Under the pieces are notes generated by a model. It was given only the letters and a program-made list of their open reading frames with translations, had not been told where the DNA came from and made no database searches. Below are positions 34,239-43,108 of a stretch of DNA of 49,490 nucleotides, piece after piece. Within the stretch, counting starts at the first letter, position 1. The number at the start of each line of letters is the position of its first letter. Position numbers and translations under genes: made by a program. This DNA is from Acidiferrobacteraceae bacterium (GTDB lineage: Bacteria > Pseudomonadota > Gammaproteobacteria > Arenicellales > UBA868), in the NCBI GenBank assembly GCA_002721105.1, contig PBJL01000011.1:359-49848 (forward strand), given 5' to 3'.

Positions 34239-35018
34239 TCAAGCTCGATACCGGCTCACTTTCATAGCAATAATGGTTGAGCTCACAGTCAATACGAGCA
34301 GAATTGTAGCGATTGCATTGATCGTTGGATCCATTTCAGTTCGTATCTTGCCAAATACAAAGGTGGGCAGCGTATTGCCTCCGCTTATTGTGAAAAAGGT
34401 TATGAGGAACTCGTCTAACGAAACCGCTAATGCTATGAGGGCGGCACCAATCACCGTTGACCTAATAATCGGCAGGGTCACTGTCAAAAATGTTATCCAA
34501 GAATTCGCACCGAGGTCGCGAGCGCTATCAATCAGCTCATAGTTAAATGTTGCCATTCGTGCATAAACAATCAAAATAACAAACGGTTGAGTCACAAGCA
34601 AATGGCCAAGGATTACCGTAAACAAACTGAGCTCGACCCCGACCCATCGCACATAATAAACGAGCAGCGCGATAGCAATCACAAGCGGAGGCATCATTAC
34701 TGGCAAACACAACGCAATTAGCAAGGGTTGCGACAGGGTCGGGCGCATACGCGCCAAAGTCAAGGCAGCCATCGTACCGATGCCCGTGGATACAACCACA
34801 ACGACACCAGCGATAGTCAGACTGTTTCTAAACGCTTTCCAAAACTCCCGATTGGCAAACAGTTCGTCATACCATTTCCCCGTGATCCCCCCCATAGGAA
34901 AATTTGTGAGCGCACTCTCACCGAATGAAAACAAAACAACCAGAATTAACGGCGTCGTCATAAAGACAACAACCAGAGCACCAAAACCCCACCAACCCCA
35001 TTCGCTAGAGCGGTTCAC
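34239..35018 (-). CDS. ABC transporter permease, PotC-like
   Basis: About 259 residues and six helices, of the binding-protein-dependent permease family. The EAA-like cytoplasmic loop is DSARDLGANSWITFLTVTLPIIRSTVIGAALIA, in blocks. The frame is open to 35069, but GTG 35018 overlaps the preceding permease stop as GTGA, the usual tight coupling, and yields a normal N-terminus (VNRSSEWGWWGF). It forms the membrane channel with the other permease for a polyamine/opine/spermidine-type importer. Confidence 0.88.
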   Translation of the reverse strand: MNRSSEWGWWGFGALVVVFMTTPLILVVLFSFGESALTNFPMGGITGKWYDELFANREFWKAFRNSLTIAGVVVVVSTGIGTMAALTLARMRPTLSQPLLIALCLPVMMPPLVIAIALLVYYVRWVGVELSLFTVILGHLLVTQPFVILIVYARMATFNYELIDSARDLGANSWITFLTVTLPIIRSTVIGAALIALAVSLDEFLITFFTISGGNTLPTFVFGKIRTEMDPTINAIATILLVLTVSSTIIAMKVSRYRA

Positions 35019-35848
35019 TTGCGCCCTCTTACAATCGCCAGTCGCGCAATAAGAACAACCGTTAGACATGAAAACATCGTAAGAAATGCCATCGCAGAAC
35101 CTAGCGGCCAGTCGAATCGAATTGAGAATTGGCTGGCAATAAACATCCCGATCATTGCGCCATCAGTGCCGCCTAAAAACAATGGCGTGATGTAGTCTCC
35201 GGCAGCGATAAGAAAAGAGAAAGCAAAAGCGGCAATGATGCCGGCCCGGCATTGTGGCAGAACGACCCCAAGCAGTATACGGACTGGGCCCGCACCAAGA
35301 TCGCGCCCTGCTTCAAGGGTGATATCCTGAATGTTTCGCATCGAGGCTACAATGGGCAATACCGCGATCGGTAAAAGAAAATGGGTAAGGGCTGTTGCGA
35401 CCGAACCCCGGTTGTAGAGGAGCGCTCCGAGCGGCTCTGAAACGATCCCCAGACCAATCAACGCGGTGTTTAATATACCCTCTAATCCGAGAATGCTCTT
35501 CCATGCGTAGATCTTAACCAGATATCCACCGAACAATGTCACCAAAGAAATGAAAAGCAAGATATCACCGTAGCGACCCGCCTTAAATCGGATAAAAAAT
35601 GCGAAAAAGAAAGCAATTGTAGTGGTGATAATTCCTGTGGAAATAGCAATAGCCAATGTGTTGAGTCCAACATCCCAGTAACTGACTAAAGCTTTTTGAT
35701 AGCCATCGAAAACAAAATCCGGCACTACCCGGAACAACTTCTTCGACCAGAAGCTAACAACAAATAACAAAGACAACGGTGCTACAAATAGGCCCGCCAG
35801 TACCGCGAGCGACGGTACGGTCTTCCAGCTCTTGATCAATTCCCGCAC
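35015..35848 (-). CDS. ABC transporter permease, PotB-like
   Basis: A 277-residue protein with six helices. The EAA motif lies in DITLEAGRDLGAGPVRILLGVVLPQCRAGIIA, in blocks, matching PotB/PotH-type permeases, and a first periplasmic loop carries SKKLFRVVPDFVFDGY. The start is GTG 35848, three bases after the ATPase stop. Heterodimer partner of the PotC-like permease. The family imports putrescine, spermidine and many other small organic solutes. Confidence 0.88.
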   Translation of the reverse strand: MRELIKSWKTVPSLAVLAGLFVAPLSLLFVVSFWSKKLFRVVPDFVFDGYQKALVSYWDVGLNTLAIAISTGIITTTIAFFFAFFIRFKAGRYGDILLFISLVTLFGGYLVKIYAWKSILGLEGILNTALIGLGIVSEPLGALLYNRGSVATALTHFLLPIAVLPIVASMRNIQDITLEAGRDLGAGPVRILLGVVLPQCRAGIIAAFAFSFLIAAGDYITPLFLGGTDGAMIGMFIASQFSIRFDWPLGSAMAFLTMFSCLTVVLIARLAIVRGRK

Positions 35849-35851
35849 GGC

Positions 35852-36940
35852 TTATGAATCCATTAGGATTCGATGATCTTTTCCGGCCCAACCTACTGCA
35901 ATGCGATCTCCAGAAAAATATTCCTTTGAGAGATTCAATGTTGGAACGTTGGCAGTTATAAACTCATCACTTGAAAGCTGAATCTGGAATCGGACGTATG
36001 CCCCCAAGTACACCTTGTCGACGATTGTCCCTTCTGTACGAACATCGACCTGCGAATTGTCGGACAAAATCTGGACTGCCTCAGGCCTGATAACCAAAAT
36101 AACGGCTCCATCAGGTCCCGATGAACTTGGTAAATCCAGTCCAGCTGCTAGAGTCACCACACTGTTCTGTCGCCTCCCAGAGAGTATATTTGCCTCTCCT
36201 ATAAATGTTGAAACGAACCGAGATTCAGGGCTAGCATAGATATCCTCCGGACCACCCTCCTGTACAATGTTCCCTTCATCCATAACGGCGATCCGGTTCG
36301 ACAATGCTAGCGCCTCCCCTTGATCATGCGTAACAAAAACAAATGTGCCGCCGATCTCATTATGGATGCGACGAAGTTCTTCCTGCATCGCTTGCCTCAG
36401 CTTAAGGTCTAAGGCCGCCAGTGGTTCGTCTAACAGCAAGACCTGGGGCCTCATGACAATGGCTCTTGCCAACGCGGCTCGCTGTTGCTGGCCTCCGGAC
36501 AGCTCACCCGTGCCACGGTCAGCCAACTCTTCCAAACGAACCAACCCGATGACGTCATCAACCCGTTGTTCGCGCTCCGATTGCGATACTTTTTGGATCT
36601 TCAAACCGTATGCAATGTTTTCCCGCACAGTCATATGAGGGAACAGTCCATATCCCTGAAATACCATATTAGTGGGCCGTCGCTCTGGACCAAGTCGAGT
36701 GACATCGTTGCCACCGATCTCGATAGTCCCATTCGATGGTTCGGCAAACCCACCAATTAAGCGGAGAAGAGTTGTTTTACCGCACCCCGATGGGCCCAGA
36801 ATAGCCAGAAAATCACGACTCTTAATATCGAGATTGATCGACTTTACAGCCTCAACCCGACCGAAACTTTTTGACAGGTCCCGCAAACGTACCAGCGGGC
36901 TGTCTTTTTGGTTGAGCTGATTACCCCTATCGTTAACCAT
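35852..36940 (-). CDS. ABC transporter ATP-binding protein, PotA-like
   Basis: A 362-residue ATPase: Walker A GPSGCGKTT, Q-loop VFQGYGLFPHMTV, signature LSGGQQQR, Walker B VLLLDEPLAALD, H-loop VTHDQGEA. It has a C-terminal TOBE regulatory domain (about 280-360) typical of PotA/FbpC-type importers. It lies 237 bases downstream of the binding-protein gene, and this spacer contains a long hairpin. Two permease genes follow without a gap. Confidence 0.93.
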   Translation of the reverse strand: MVNDRGNQLNQKDSPLVRLRDLSKSFGRVEAVKSINLDIKSRDFLAILGPSGCGKTTLLRLIGGFAEPSNGTIEIGGNDVTRLGPERRPTNMVFQGYGLFPHMTVRENIAYGLKIQKVSQSEREQRVDDVIGLVRLEELADRGTGELSGGQQQRAALARAIVMRPQVLLLDEPLAALDLKLRQAMQEELRRIHNEIGGTFVFVTHDQGEALALSNRIAVMDEGNIVQEGGPEDIYASPESRFVSTFIGEANILSGRRQNSVVTLAAGLDLPSSSGPDGAVILVIRPEAVQILSDNSQVDVRTEGTIVDKVYLGAYVRFQIQLSSDEFITANVPTLNLSKEYFSGDRIAVGWAGKDHRILMDS

Positions 36941-37110
36941 GTTTAACTTTCCAAGTCCAGATTTGAAACAATATCAATCATATTCCGAGTCTAAGTTACC
37001 TTCTCAAACGCTTGAGGCGAATCTTGGGTTTCTGCGCGATAGACGTAACGACCGATTCCACGGCCAAACCTCAGCCTGACGACAAGCCAACGAAAATAAT
37101 CCCAAGAAAC

Positions 37111-37163
37111 CTGCAACGGGCAGGTCCGGAGCGAAGACAATCGTTCCGGACGCCCGCTTGCAG
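37111..37163 (-). promoter_or_regulatory. 53-nt two-level stem-loop between binding-protein and ATPase genes
   Basis: The outer arms CTGCAA-CGGGC (37111-37121) pair with 37152-37163 apart from one bulged base. The inner arms TCCGGAGCGA (37125-37134) pair with TCGTTCCGGA (37141-37150) with one G-U, around an AGACAA loop. It is GC-rich and lies 15 bases after the binding-protein stop. Such intercistronic hairpins often stabilise upstream binding-protein mRNA and dampen readthrough. No strong T-run follows, so complete termination is unlikely. Confidence 0.6.
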
Positions 37164-37177
37164 CAATGCGCCAAAAC

Positions 37178-38308
37178 TTAGGCTTTGACCAGTCTTTCGT
37201 ACTCCTCAAGCATTTCGTCAAAAGTCGCGTGCACACCATCGGATTCCGATGGCGGCACAGGCCACAGATGTGCCTTCTCGGAAATAGCTGCGAAATTGTC
37301 GTAACGGTACATATCACGGTTTTCTTGAGAAACCAAAGGAACAATATCCGTATTAACAATCGCCTGACCGAGCCCTTCTGCCAGCGACAGTTGGCCTTCT
37401 TTCCCAAGACAAACGTTAGCAAGGTCGTATGCAATGTCGCGATTCGGTGCATCGGTTGGAATGATAAAGGCATCCATAAACATCAAGGTGCCCTCCTCTG
37501 GAATCGTGAAATCAATAACCTTGCCCTTAGCCGCCGCGAAACCAACCATCGCTTCCCAGCCCATTGCACTCACAACAATTTCGTTGCGCGCAAAAGCGTC
37601 CGCACATTCACCGTATCCTTGAAAGAATGCGCGGGCGTGGTTCTTCTTTAGATCGATTAGTGCGTCGATTGTTTCTTTGACCTGAGCGTGTGTCGACATG
37701 TTCGGGTTCGGATTGCCCGTTATAGCGGGTATCCAGACGTAAAGATTGCCCAATGGATCTGCGATCATTCCAATCTTGTCCTTATACAGCGGGTCCCAAA
37801 GGTCTTTCCATCTCTTAGGCGCCTCGATCGCTGCAGGATCATACATCATCGGGATTGTGCCCCACGTCCACGGCACACCGTATAGCTGCCCGTTCCATCG
37901 CAATGCTTCTTGTGTTAGAAACTGCGGCAGAATTTTCCCACCCACAAGAGCTTCCACTTTGCTTTCGTCAATTGGTTGAATTAAACCCGCTTCTGCCATC
38001 ATCTGGATATATCCAAAGTACATCGTCGAGATGTCGTATTTACCGAGACCGCCGGCCGCTAGTTTGGTTATGACTTCCTCGTTCGAGGCGATATATGTCG
38101 TGTTAAAAGTAATATCGTTACTCTCTAGATAATCGGTTGTTCGAAAACAGTCGTCATAACCCTGCCATCCCATCCAATAAACATCGGCCCCTGCATGTGC
38201 TAATCGAATAGGCAGCCCACCCAACGCCCCTAACGCACCAGTCGCAACCAGACTCTTTGCAAATTGACGTCGGGACCAACCACGACTGTCTGAAGCTTTC
38301 TTTGCCAT
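37178..38308 (-). CDS. Tat-exported ABC substrate-binding protein, PotD-like
   Basis: A 376-residue protein with a twin-arginine signal (R13-R14 in GWSRRQFAKSL), then a hydrophobic ALGALGGLP stretch and an AHA cleavage site near 38. The mature part has the spermidine/putrescine-binding-like fold, with YDISTMYFGYIQMM, YGVPWTWGTIPMMYDP and AYDLANVCLGKEGQ. It delivers a solute to the two permeases. Homologues bind polyamines, opines, thiamine or sugar derivatives, so ligand identity is open. Tat export implies folding before export, perhaps with a metal or cofactor. Confidence 0.9.
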   Translation of the reverse strand: MAKKASDSRGWSRRQFAKSLVATGALGALGGLPIRLAHAGADVYWMGWQGYDDCFRTTDYLESNDITFNTTYIASNEEVITKLAAGGLGKYDISTMYFGYIQMMAEAGLIQPIDESKVEALVGGKILPQFLTQEALRWNGQLYGVPWTWGTIPMMYDPAAIEAPKRWKDLWDPLYKDKIGMIADPLGNLYVWIPAITGNPNPNMSTHAQVKETIDALIDLKKNHARAFFQGYGECADAFARNEIVVSAMGWEAMVGFAAAKGKVIDFTIPEEGTLMFMDAFIIPTDAPNRDIAYDLANVCLGKEGQLSLAEGLGQAIVNTDIVPLVSQENRDMYRYDNFAAISEKAHLWPVPPSESDGVHATFDEMLEEYERLVKA

Positions 38309-38494
38309 CAGTTACATCCTCCTATATTCCTTTTTGTGTTAACTGCAATCGAAAATTCTAATACCTCTCCTTACCTATAACCTAAAACGAACTTGTCATG
38401 CATAGCATACACAAAATCACACCTGCATTACACTCCCCACGACAATCTAACTAAAAAATCAACAAAATGCGTCAATAATTTTGGCTCGCCTGAT

Positions 38495-39691
38495 CTAATC
38501 AAGGGCATACGGCCGGTCCATCCGGAATTGATCTGGGCGCAACTCTAAACCCCACCCCGGCCTGTCGCTGATCGCTATTTTCCCATCGACGGGAAGGGGC
38601 TCCCCGTCAAACATCGTACCGAAAACCGGTTCAATCTCATCTCCATTGAGACTCGGAATGCAATATTCGACCATTGAAATCTCCCGGCAAGCGGCCGCAA
38701 AATGGTAACTGTAGATACCTCCCGCATGTGGGACAACGGGTACATTTTCTTTTTTTGCTAACTTAGCGATGCGCAAAGCCTCTGTCATGCCACCACACCA
38801 CATTAGATCCGGCTGCAATATATCAACCGCTCCAGACCTTATTAACTTTATAAACCCAAAACGCGAGTATTCATGTTCACCCGCAGTCCAAGAAATCGTG
38901 GGGTGCCGTTTTTTAAGCAACTTAAGATTTTCAATATCGTCCGGGGGCAACGCTTCTTCAATCCAATACAAGTCATAAGGCAATACCGCTTCCGCCAGCT
39001 TCGATGCGTACTCGCAGTCAAGTCCCATGTAGCAATCAACCATAAACGGATATTCGGAGCCCAACATCTCCCTGCACTCACTTATCCTATAGATATTCTT
39101 TTGAAATCCGGCAGCGCCTGCACCAGGGCCGTAAGGTAACCCAATCTTGGCGCCCCAAAACCCCAGCTCTTTGTAAATTTGGGGTTTAGGTCCCGTGCAA
39201 TACACAGGCAGTTCGGAACGATTGTCACCACTACCGGCTATCCGACAAACAGGTTGCCCGGACAGACGGCCGATCAGATCCCACACTGCTAAATCAACCG
39301 CGCTGATGGCTAAAAGAGCGATGCCTCCCCTGCCGTACGAAAGACTTGCCCTGAACATGATGTCCCAAATAAATTCTGTGTCAGAAATCTCTTTGCCAAT
39401 CAAAAATCGCTTCAGATGTTTTTCTATAACACAACATGCGGGTGCTCCACCCACCCCGGTAGCGTATCCGACTCTTCCGGTAGATGACTCAATCTCAACA
39501 AGAATGCTGCCCACTGCCGATGAGGCGTCACCTCCCCTCAATTCAGCATGATTCTCATAAATCGAAAGCGGGTTGCACTGCGGTGCATCGACGATCCAAT
39601 GTCCGCCTGGCCGCGAGCCGTAATCTCCTCCGACCCCAACCGTCTCAACAACAAAGGCTCGAATATCGCTAATCTTAATATTTTCCTGCAT
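38495..39691 (-). CDS. rhmD: L-rhamnonate dehydratase-like enolase-superfamily enzyme
   Basis: A 398-residue protein that follows E. coli RhmD throughout: GGDYGSRPGGHWIVDAP, VIEKHLKRFLIGK, CVDLALWDL-like AVDLAVWDL, YCTGPKPQIYKELGF, a GAKIGLPYGPG loop, D219 (VDCYMG), E245 (WIEEALPP), E272 (AGEHE), D295 in QPDLMWCGG and H322 in VVPHAGG. The metal ligands and His/Asp pair are intact. The reaction would be dehydration of L-rhamnonate or a related 6-deoxy or pentonic acid to the 2-keto-3-deoxy acid. It lies 186 bases upstream of the binding-protein gene on the same strand. Confidence 0.85.
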   Translation of the reverse strand: MQENIKISDIRAFVVETVGVGGDYGSRPGGHWIVDAPQCNPLSIYENHAELRGGDASSAVGSILVEIESSTGRVGYATGVGGAPACCVIEKHLKRFLIGKEISDTEFIWDIMFRASLSYGRGGIALLAISAVDLAVWDLIGRLSGQPVCRIAGSGDNRSELPVYCTGPKPQIYKELGFWGAKIGLPYGPGAGAAGFQKNIYRISECREMLGSEYPFMVDCYMGLDCEYASKLAEAVLPYDLYWIEEALPPDDIENLKLLKKRHPTISWTAGEHEYSRFGFIKLIRSGAVDILQPDLMWCGGMTEALRIAKLAKKENVPVVPHAGGIYSYHFAAACREISMVEYCIPSLNGDEIEPVFGTMFDGEPLPVDGKIAISDRPGWGLELRPDQFRMDRPYALD

Positions 39692-39793
39692 GCGAGCTCA
39701 CTTACTCTTTGGTATATTGATAGAATCCTTTACTCAACCATGATCTTCTTCTACCAAATGCTCGCTCAATACGCAAATGTTTGATTTGAACCG

Positions 39794-40672
39794 ATGAATA
39801 TTAAGTGTGTAGCTAACATCAACTCTCTATTGGGCGAATGCCCGATTTGGTCGTCGCGCGACCGGTGCCTCTACTGGCTGGATATGTATCGGCCAGCCAT
39901 ATACCGCTACCGACCCGAAGACAACACTAATGAGCAATTGCCCCTAAAGGGTCCTGGCTATGTCAGTAGCTTTATACCTCGAAAAAACGGTGGATTCGTG
40001 CTTGGAACTTCTGCCGGTTTGGTAACCTACGATGAGTCTTCCGGTCATACTTCACCCTTTGTCGACCCAAGAGATAATAAGGATGACACCGTCTTTAACG
40101 ATGCAAAAGCTGATCACATGGGTCGCCTGTGGGTGGGCACATATCATGAATCTGAAGAACTGCCTAACGCCGCGCTCTATCGGGTAGAGCCCGCCGGAGA
40201 CTTTACCGCTGTTATCGAGGGATTTATTTGTTCTAACGGTCCGGCTTTTTCTCCCGATGGAAAGGTTCTCTATATAGCCGACAGCATACGATATACCATT
40301 TACGCCTACGATGTTGAACCCAAGTCCGGCTCTCTGGGAGATAAGCGTGTATTTGCCCGACTTACAAAGGAGTTGGGGTTCCCCGATGGAATGACTGTAG
40401 ATTCCAATGGGGGATTATGGAATGCGCACTATGGTAGCGGTATGGTCACGCGGTATGATCCCAATGGGAGTGTAGACTTCACCTTATCGATACCTGCGCC
40501 CTACGTTACCAGCTGCATGTTTGGTGGCCCCAATCTATCAACCTTATTTGTGACCACAGCATCATCGGATGCAAACGGAACCAAATTGACTCCACATGCT
40601 GACCTAGCGGGCGCCTTATTTGCAATTGACACACACTTTAGTGGGCTACCTGAACCAGAGTTCTCGGGTTAG
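39794..40672 (+). CDS. SMP-30/gluconolactonase family lactonase
   Basis: A 292-residue six-bladed beta-propeller. The metal ligands are apparent in LLGECPIWSSRDRCLYWLDM (Glu), FICSNGPAFSPDGKVLYIADS (Asn and Asp) and FPDGMTVDSNGGLWNAHYG (Asp). These calcium/zinc enzymes hydrolyse aldonolactones to aldonates, the step before a dehydratase such as the divergent RhmD-like enzyme. The 102-base divergent spacer should hold both promoters. Confidence 0.9.
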   Translation: MNIKCVANINSLLGECPIWSSRDRCLYWLDMYRPAIYRYRPEDNTNEQLPLKGPGYVSSFIPRKNGGFVLGTSAGLVTYDESSGHTSPFVDPRDNKDDTVFNDAKADHMGRLWVGTYHESEELPNAALYRVEPAGDFTAVIEGFICSNGPAFSPDGKVLYIADSIRYTIYAYDVEPKSGSLGDKRVFARLTKELGFPDGMTVDSNGGLWNAHYGSGMVTRYDPNGSVDFTLSIPAPYVTSCMFGGPNLSTLFVTTASSDANGTKLTPHADLAGALFAIDTHFSGLPEPEFSG

Positions 40673-40814
40673 GTTTAAGATTACACAAAAAATGTTTATA
40701 CAAATTAAGTGCCAGGGCAGTAAGAACAACCGATGCGATTCAAATTCGCTTTCACTAACACCTCCGATATTTAATTAATAATTTCTCCTGCGTACTCTCC
40801 GTCTTAGCTATCAC

Positions 40815-41849
40815 ATGGAATCGCAATCCACATTTCAGATCCCCAATTCTGCAGTGACGATCACCCGCTTAGGTTTCGGCGGCGCCCCAATTGGAAACCT
40901 GTACGAGCCAGTATCCTCAGAAGAGGCTCGTCGCGTCATACTATCGGCTCTTAATTCAGGGATACGTTATTTTGATACTGCACCCTATTATGGGTACGGA
41001 TTAAGCGAACAACGGCTCGGTGATGTCCTTTCAACTTTGTTACGTAAGGACTTTACACTATCGACCAAAGTCGGCCGCGTTTTGTCGGAGGGGTGGCCCA
41101 CGGATAGCGACGATTGCATGGCGGTCTCCAGAAACGTCGGATACAAGTTTGACTACAGCGGGGCGGGTATAGAACGATCACTGGACGATAGTTTAAGACG
41201 ACTCAAGGTTGGTCACATTGATATCGCGCTGATCCATGATCTCGATCCTACTGTCCACCGAGACCGTGCTACCTTCGACTATCATTTGCGACAAACTCTG
41301 GATAGCGGCTGGCCTAGACTAGAGAAGTTAAAGTCAAACGGTTTTCTTGGAGCGATCGGCTTTGGAATCAATGATTGGGAAACAGCAGAGCAGATCTTAA
41401 AAAACACAGAACCAGACGTCATTCTTCTTGCAGGCCGTTATACCTTGCTTGAGCAAACGGCAAACAAAACATTTCTGCCGCTGTGTCTTGCTCGAGGAAC
41501 CTCTGTAATCATTGGAGGACCCTACAACTCAGGCATCTTAGCAACTAGTCCCACGCCGAAGTCCATGTATGAGTACGCTCCCGCATCGGCTCAAGTGTTG
41601 GAACAGGTTCATCAAATTGAAGCGACCTGCAGGAGGCATCATGTCTCGATGAGTTCAGCGGCCCTGCAGTTTCCTTTTGGTCATCAAGCCGTCGCAGCGG
41701 TCATCCCCGGAATGCGTTCGGAGACTGAAGTTACTGCAAATGTTGATGCAATGAAACAAGCCATACCTGCAGCTCTTTGGGAGGAACTGCTGGAAATGGG
41801 ATTGATCCATCGCGGAGTCTCGACACCACGACCTATCCAAACCGAATGA
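40815..41849 (+). CDS. aldo/keto reductase
   Basis: A 344-residue (alpha/beta)8 NAD(P)-dependent enzyme. The tetrad is visible as RYFDTAPYYGYGLSEQ (Asp, Tyr), LSTKVGR (Lys) and DIALIHDLD (His). The VSMSSAALQFPFGHQAVAAVIPGMRS end segment is that of the L-fucose/D-threo-aldose 1-dehydrogenase-like subgroup, which oxidises aldoses to lactones. That would feed the SMP-30 lactonase encoded 142 bases upstream on the same strand, giving aldose to lactone to aldonate. Confidence 0.88.
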   Translation: MESQSTFQIPNSAVTITRLGFGGAPIGNLYEPVSSEEARRVILSALNSGIRYFDTAPYYGYGLSEQRLGDVLSTLLRKDFTLSTKVGRVLSEGWPTDSDDCMAVSRNVGYKFDYSGAGIERSLDDSLRRLKVGHIDIALIHDLDPTVHRDRATFDYHLRQTLDSGWPRLEKLKSNGFLGAIGFGINDWETAEQILKNTEPDVILLAGRYTLLEQTANKTFLPLCLARGTSVIIGGPYNSGILATSPTPKSMYEYAPASAQVLEQVHQIEATCRRHHVSMSSAALQFPFGHQAVAAVIPGMRSETEVTANVDAMKQAIPAALWEELLEMGLIHRGVSTPRPIQTE

Positions 41850-41900
41850 GAGTCAGTTATCGCGATGTTGGGGTAATCGTCGTCTCTGTTCGTTATTTCT

Positions 41901-43049
41901 TTAGTTCACGCTAAAAGAGGCTTCTAACTCATCTGGCAAATTAAATCCGATGCCGGGTGCGTTGGGAACAAAAACGGTTCCGTCAACTACGGGCGGGGCC
42001 AGCTCTTCCAAAGCCTTTCGAAGAATCGAACCGTAAATTTCCGTGGGTGCCAATTCATAAACCGGACAAATTGGAGAACCGGCTGCGATGTGCAAAGTTG
42101 CAGTTCCGAGCACATGGGTGGACCAATTGCCAGGACAAACTAACTTTGAAGCTTGTTGTGCAATATCTACGATTCTTGCTGCTTCTGTTAAGCCGCCGCA
42201 GGTCGTTATGTAGGGTTGCAGCACTGAAACGCCACCTTCATTCATTAGGTGAAGGAATTCCCAACGCGTCGTCGTATATTCGCCAGCAGCTATGGGTATG
42301 CACGATCGGGCAGTAAGCTGACTATAAAGATCGATACGATCAATCGAGAACGGTGTCTCAACGAACATAATATTGTATTCGGCAATCTCCTCGATGACTT
42401 TCAAGGCTTCCTCAACACTGTTCCAAGAATAGACAACATCCACGCACAATATATCGTCCACATCGAGCTCATTACGAACTAACTTAGTGAGTTCAATAAT
42501 AGTTTGTGCCTCCTGCTGAATGGGTTCAATTTTGAAAGCCCGGTAACCGGCCTCTCGCAATGCCACCACACGTTCTACCTGCTGCCTCAGAACACTTTCG
42601 CGATCCCACTGATCTGACACAACTGTACAATAAGGCATGGCTTTGTTGCCCGGTGTGTCGATGGGCTGATTCCCTTCTCTCATCAATTGCCAGACCGGAG
42701 AACCTTTCTTCTTCCCATAAATATCCCATAACGCGACGTCAACTCCACCAAGACACATGATTAACCAGCCGCGCCGATTATCGAATAATCGGTTCTCATA
42801 GAGTTTTTTCCAAATATCTCGGGGGTGAGCAAATTCCTGGCCTATTAACATAGCCCCAAAAAGTGAATCAGGCCCATCGAGTACCGCTTGGGTTACTTTA
42901 GGAGGCACTGCAAAGATTTCTGATATCCCGACAATTCCATCACTTGTCCGTAACCGCACAAAAGCAAGTCCATCTACAAAAGAAGCATCCATACGGGCAC
43001 CCGTATTTCTATCAGAAAGAATGAAAACTTCCACCTGCTCGATTTTCAT
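41901..43049 (-). CDS. enolase-superfamily protein (mandelate racemase/muconate lactonizing type), dyad-less paralogue
   Basis: A 382-residue paralogue of the 26894-28057 product, sharing NRRGW, DVALWDIYGK, the RQQVER helix, KxEP and GNWST. Metal ligands are D204, E231 (VETPF) and E257 (AAGEYTTTR). The second-strand motif is K173-I-E175. The Asp and His of the usual dyad are replaced: QPYITTCGGLTE (278-289) and CPGNWST (305-311). It sits next to a bicupin gene, 59 bases downstream of it on the same strand. Substrate unknown. Confidence 0.85.
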   Translation of the reverse strand: MKIEQVEVFILSDRNTGARMDASFVDGLAFVRLRTSDGIVGISEIFAVPPKVTQAVLDGPDSLFGAMLIGQEFAHPRDIWKKLYENRLFDNRRGWLIMCLGGVDVALWDIYGKKKGSPVWQLMREGNQPIDTPGNKAMPYCTVVSDQWDRESVLRQQVERVVALREAGYRAFKIEPIQQEAQTIIELTKLVRNELDVDDILCVDVVYSWNSVEEALKVIEEIAEYNIMFVETPFSIDRIDLYSQLTARSCIPIAAGEYTTTRWEFLHLMNEGGVSVLQPYITTCGGLTEAARIVDIAQQASKLVCPGNWSTHVLGTATLHIAAGSPICPVYELAPTEIYGSILRKALEELAPPVVDGTVFVPNAPGIGFNLPDELEASFSVN

Positions 43050-43108
43050 AACACTCAGTCTTTCATTCCATAATCAAGCTGATCGGAATATCATTCGGTT
43101 TGTAAACA

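Noticed and set aside
37166..37651. A 161-codon plus-strand open frame opposite the binding-protein gene
   Set aside because: The minus strand encodes a clear Tat-exported binding protein; the opposite frame shows no recognisable protein features.
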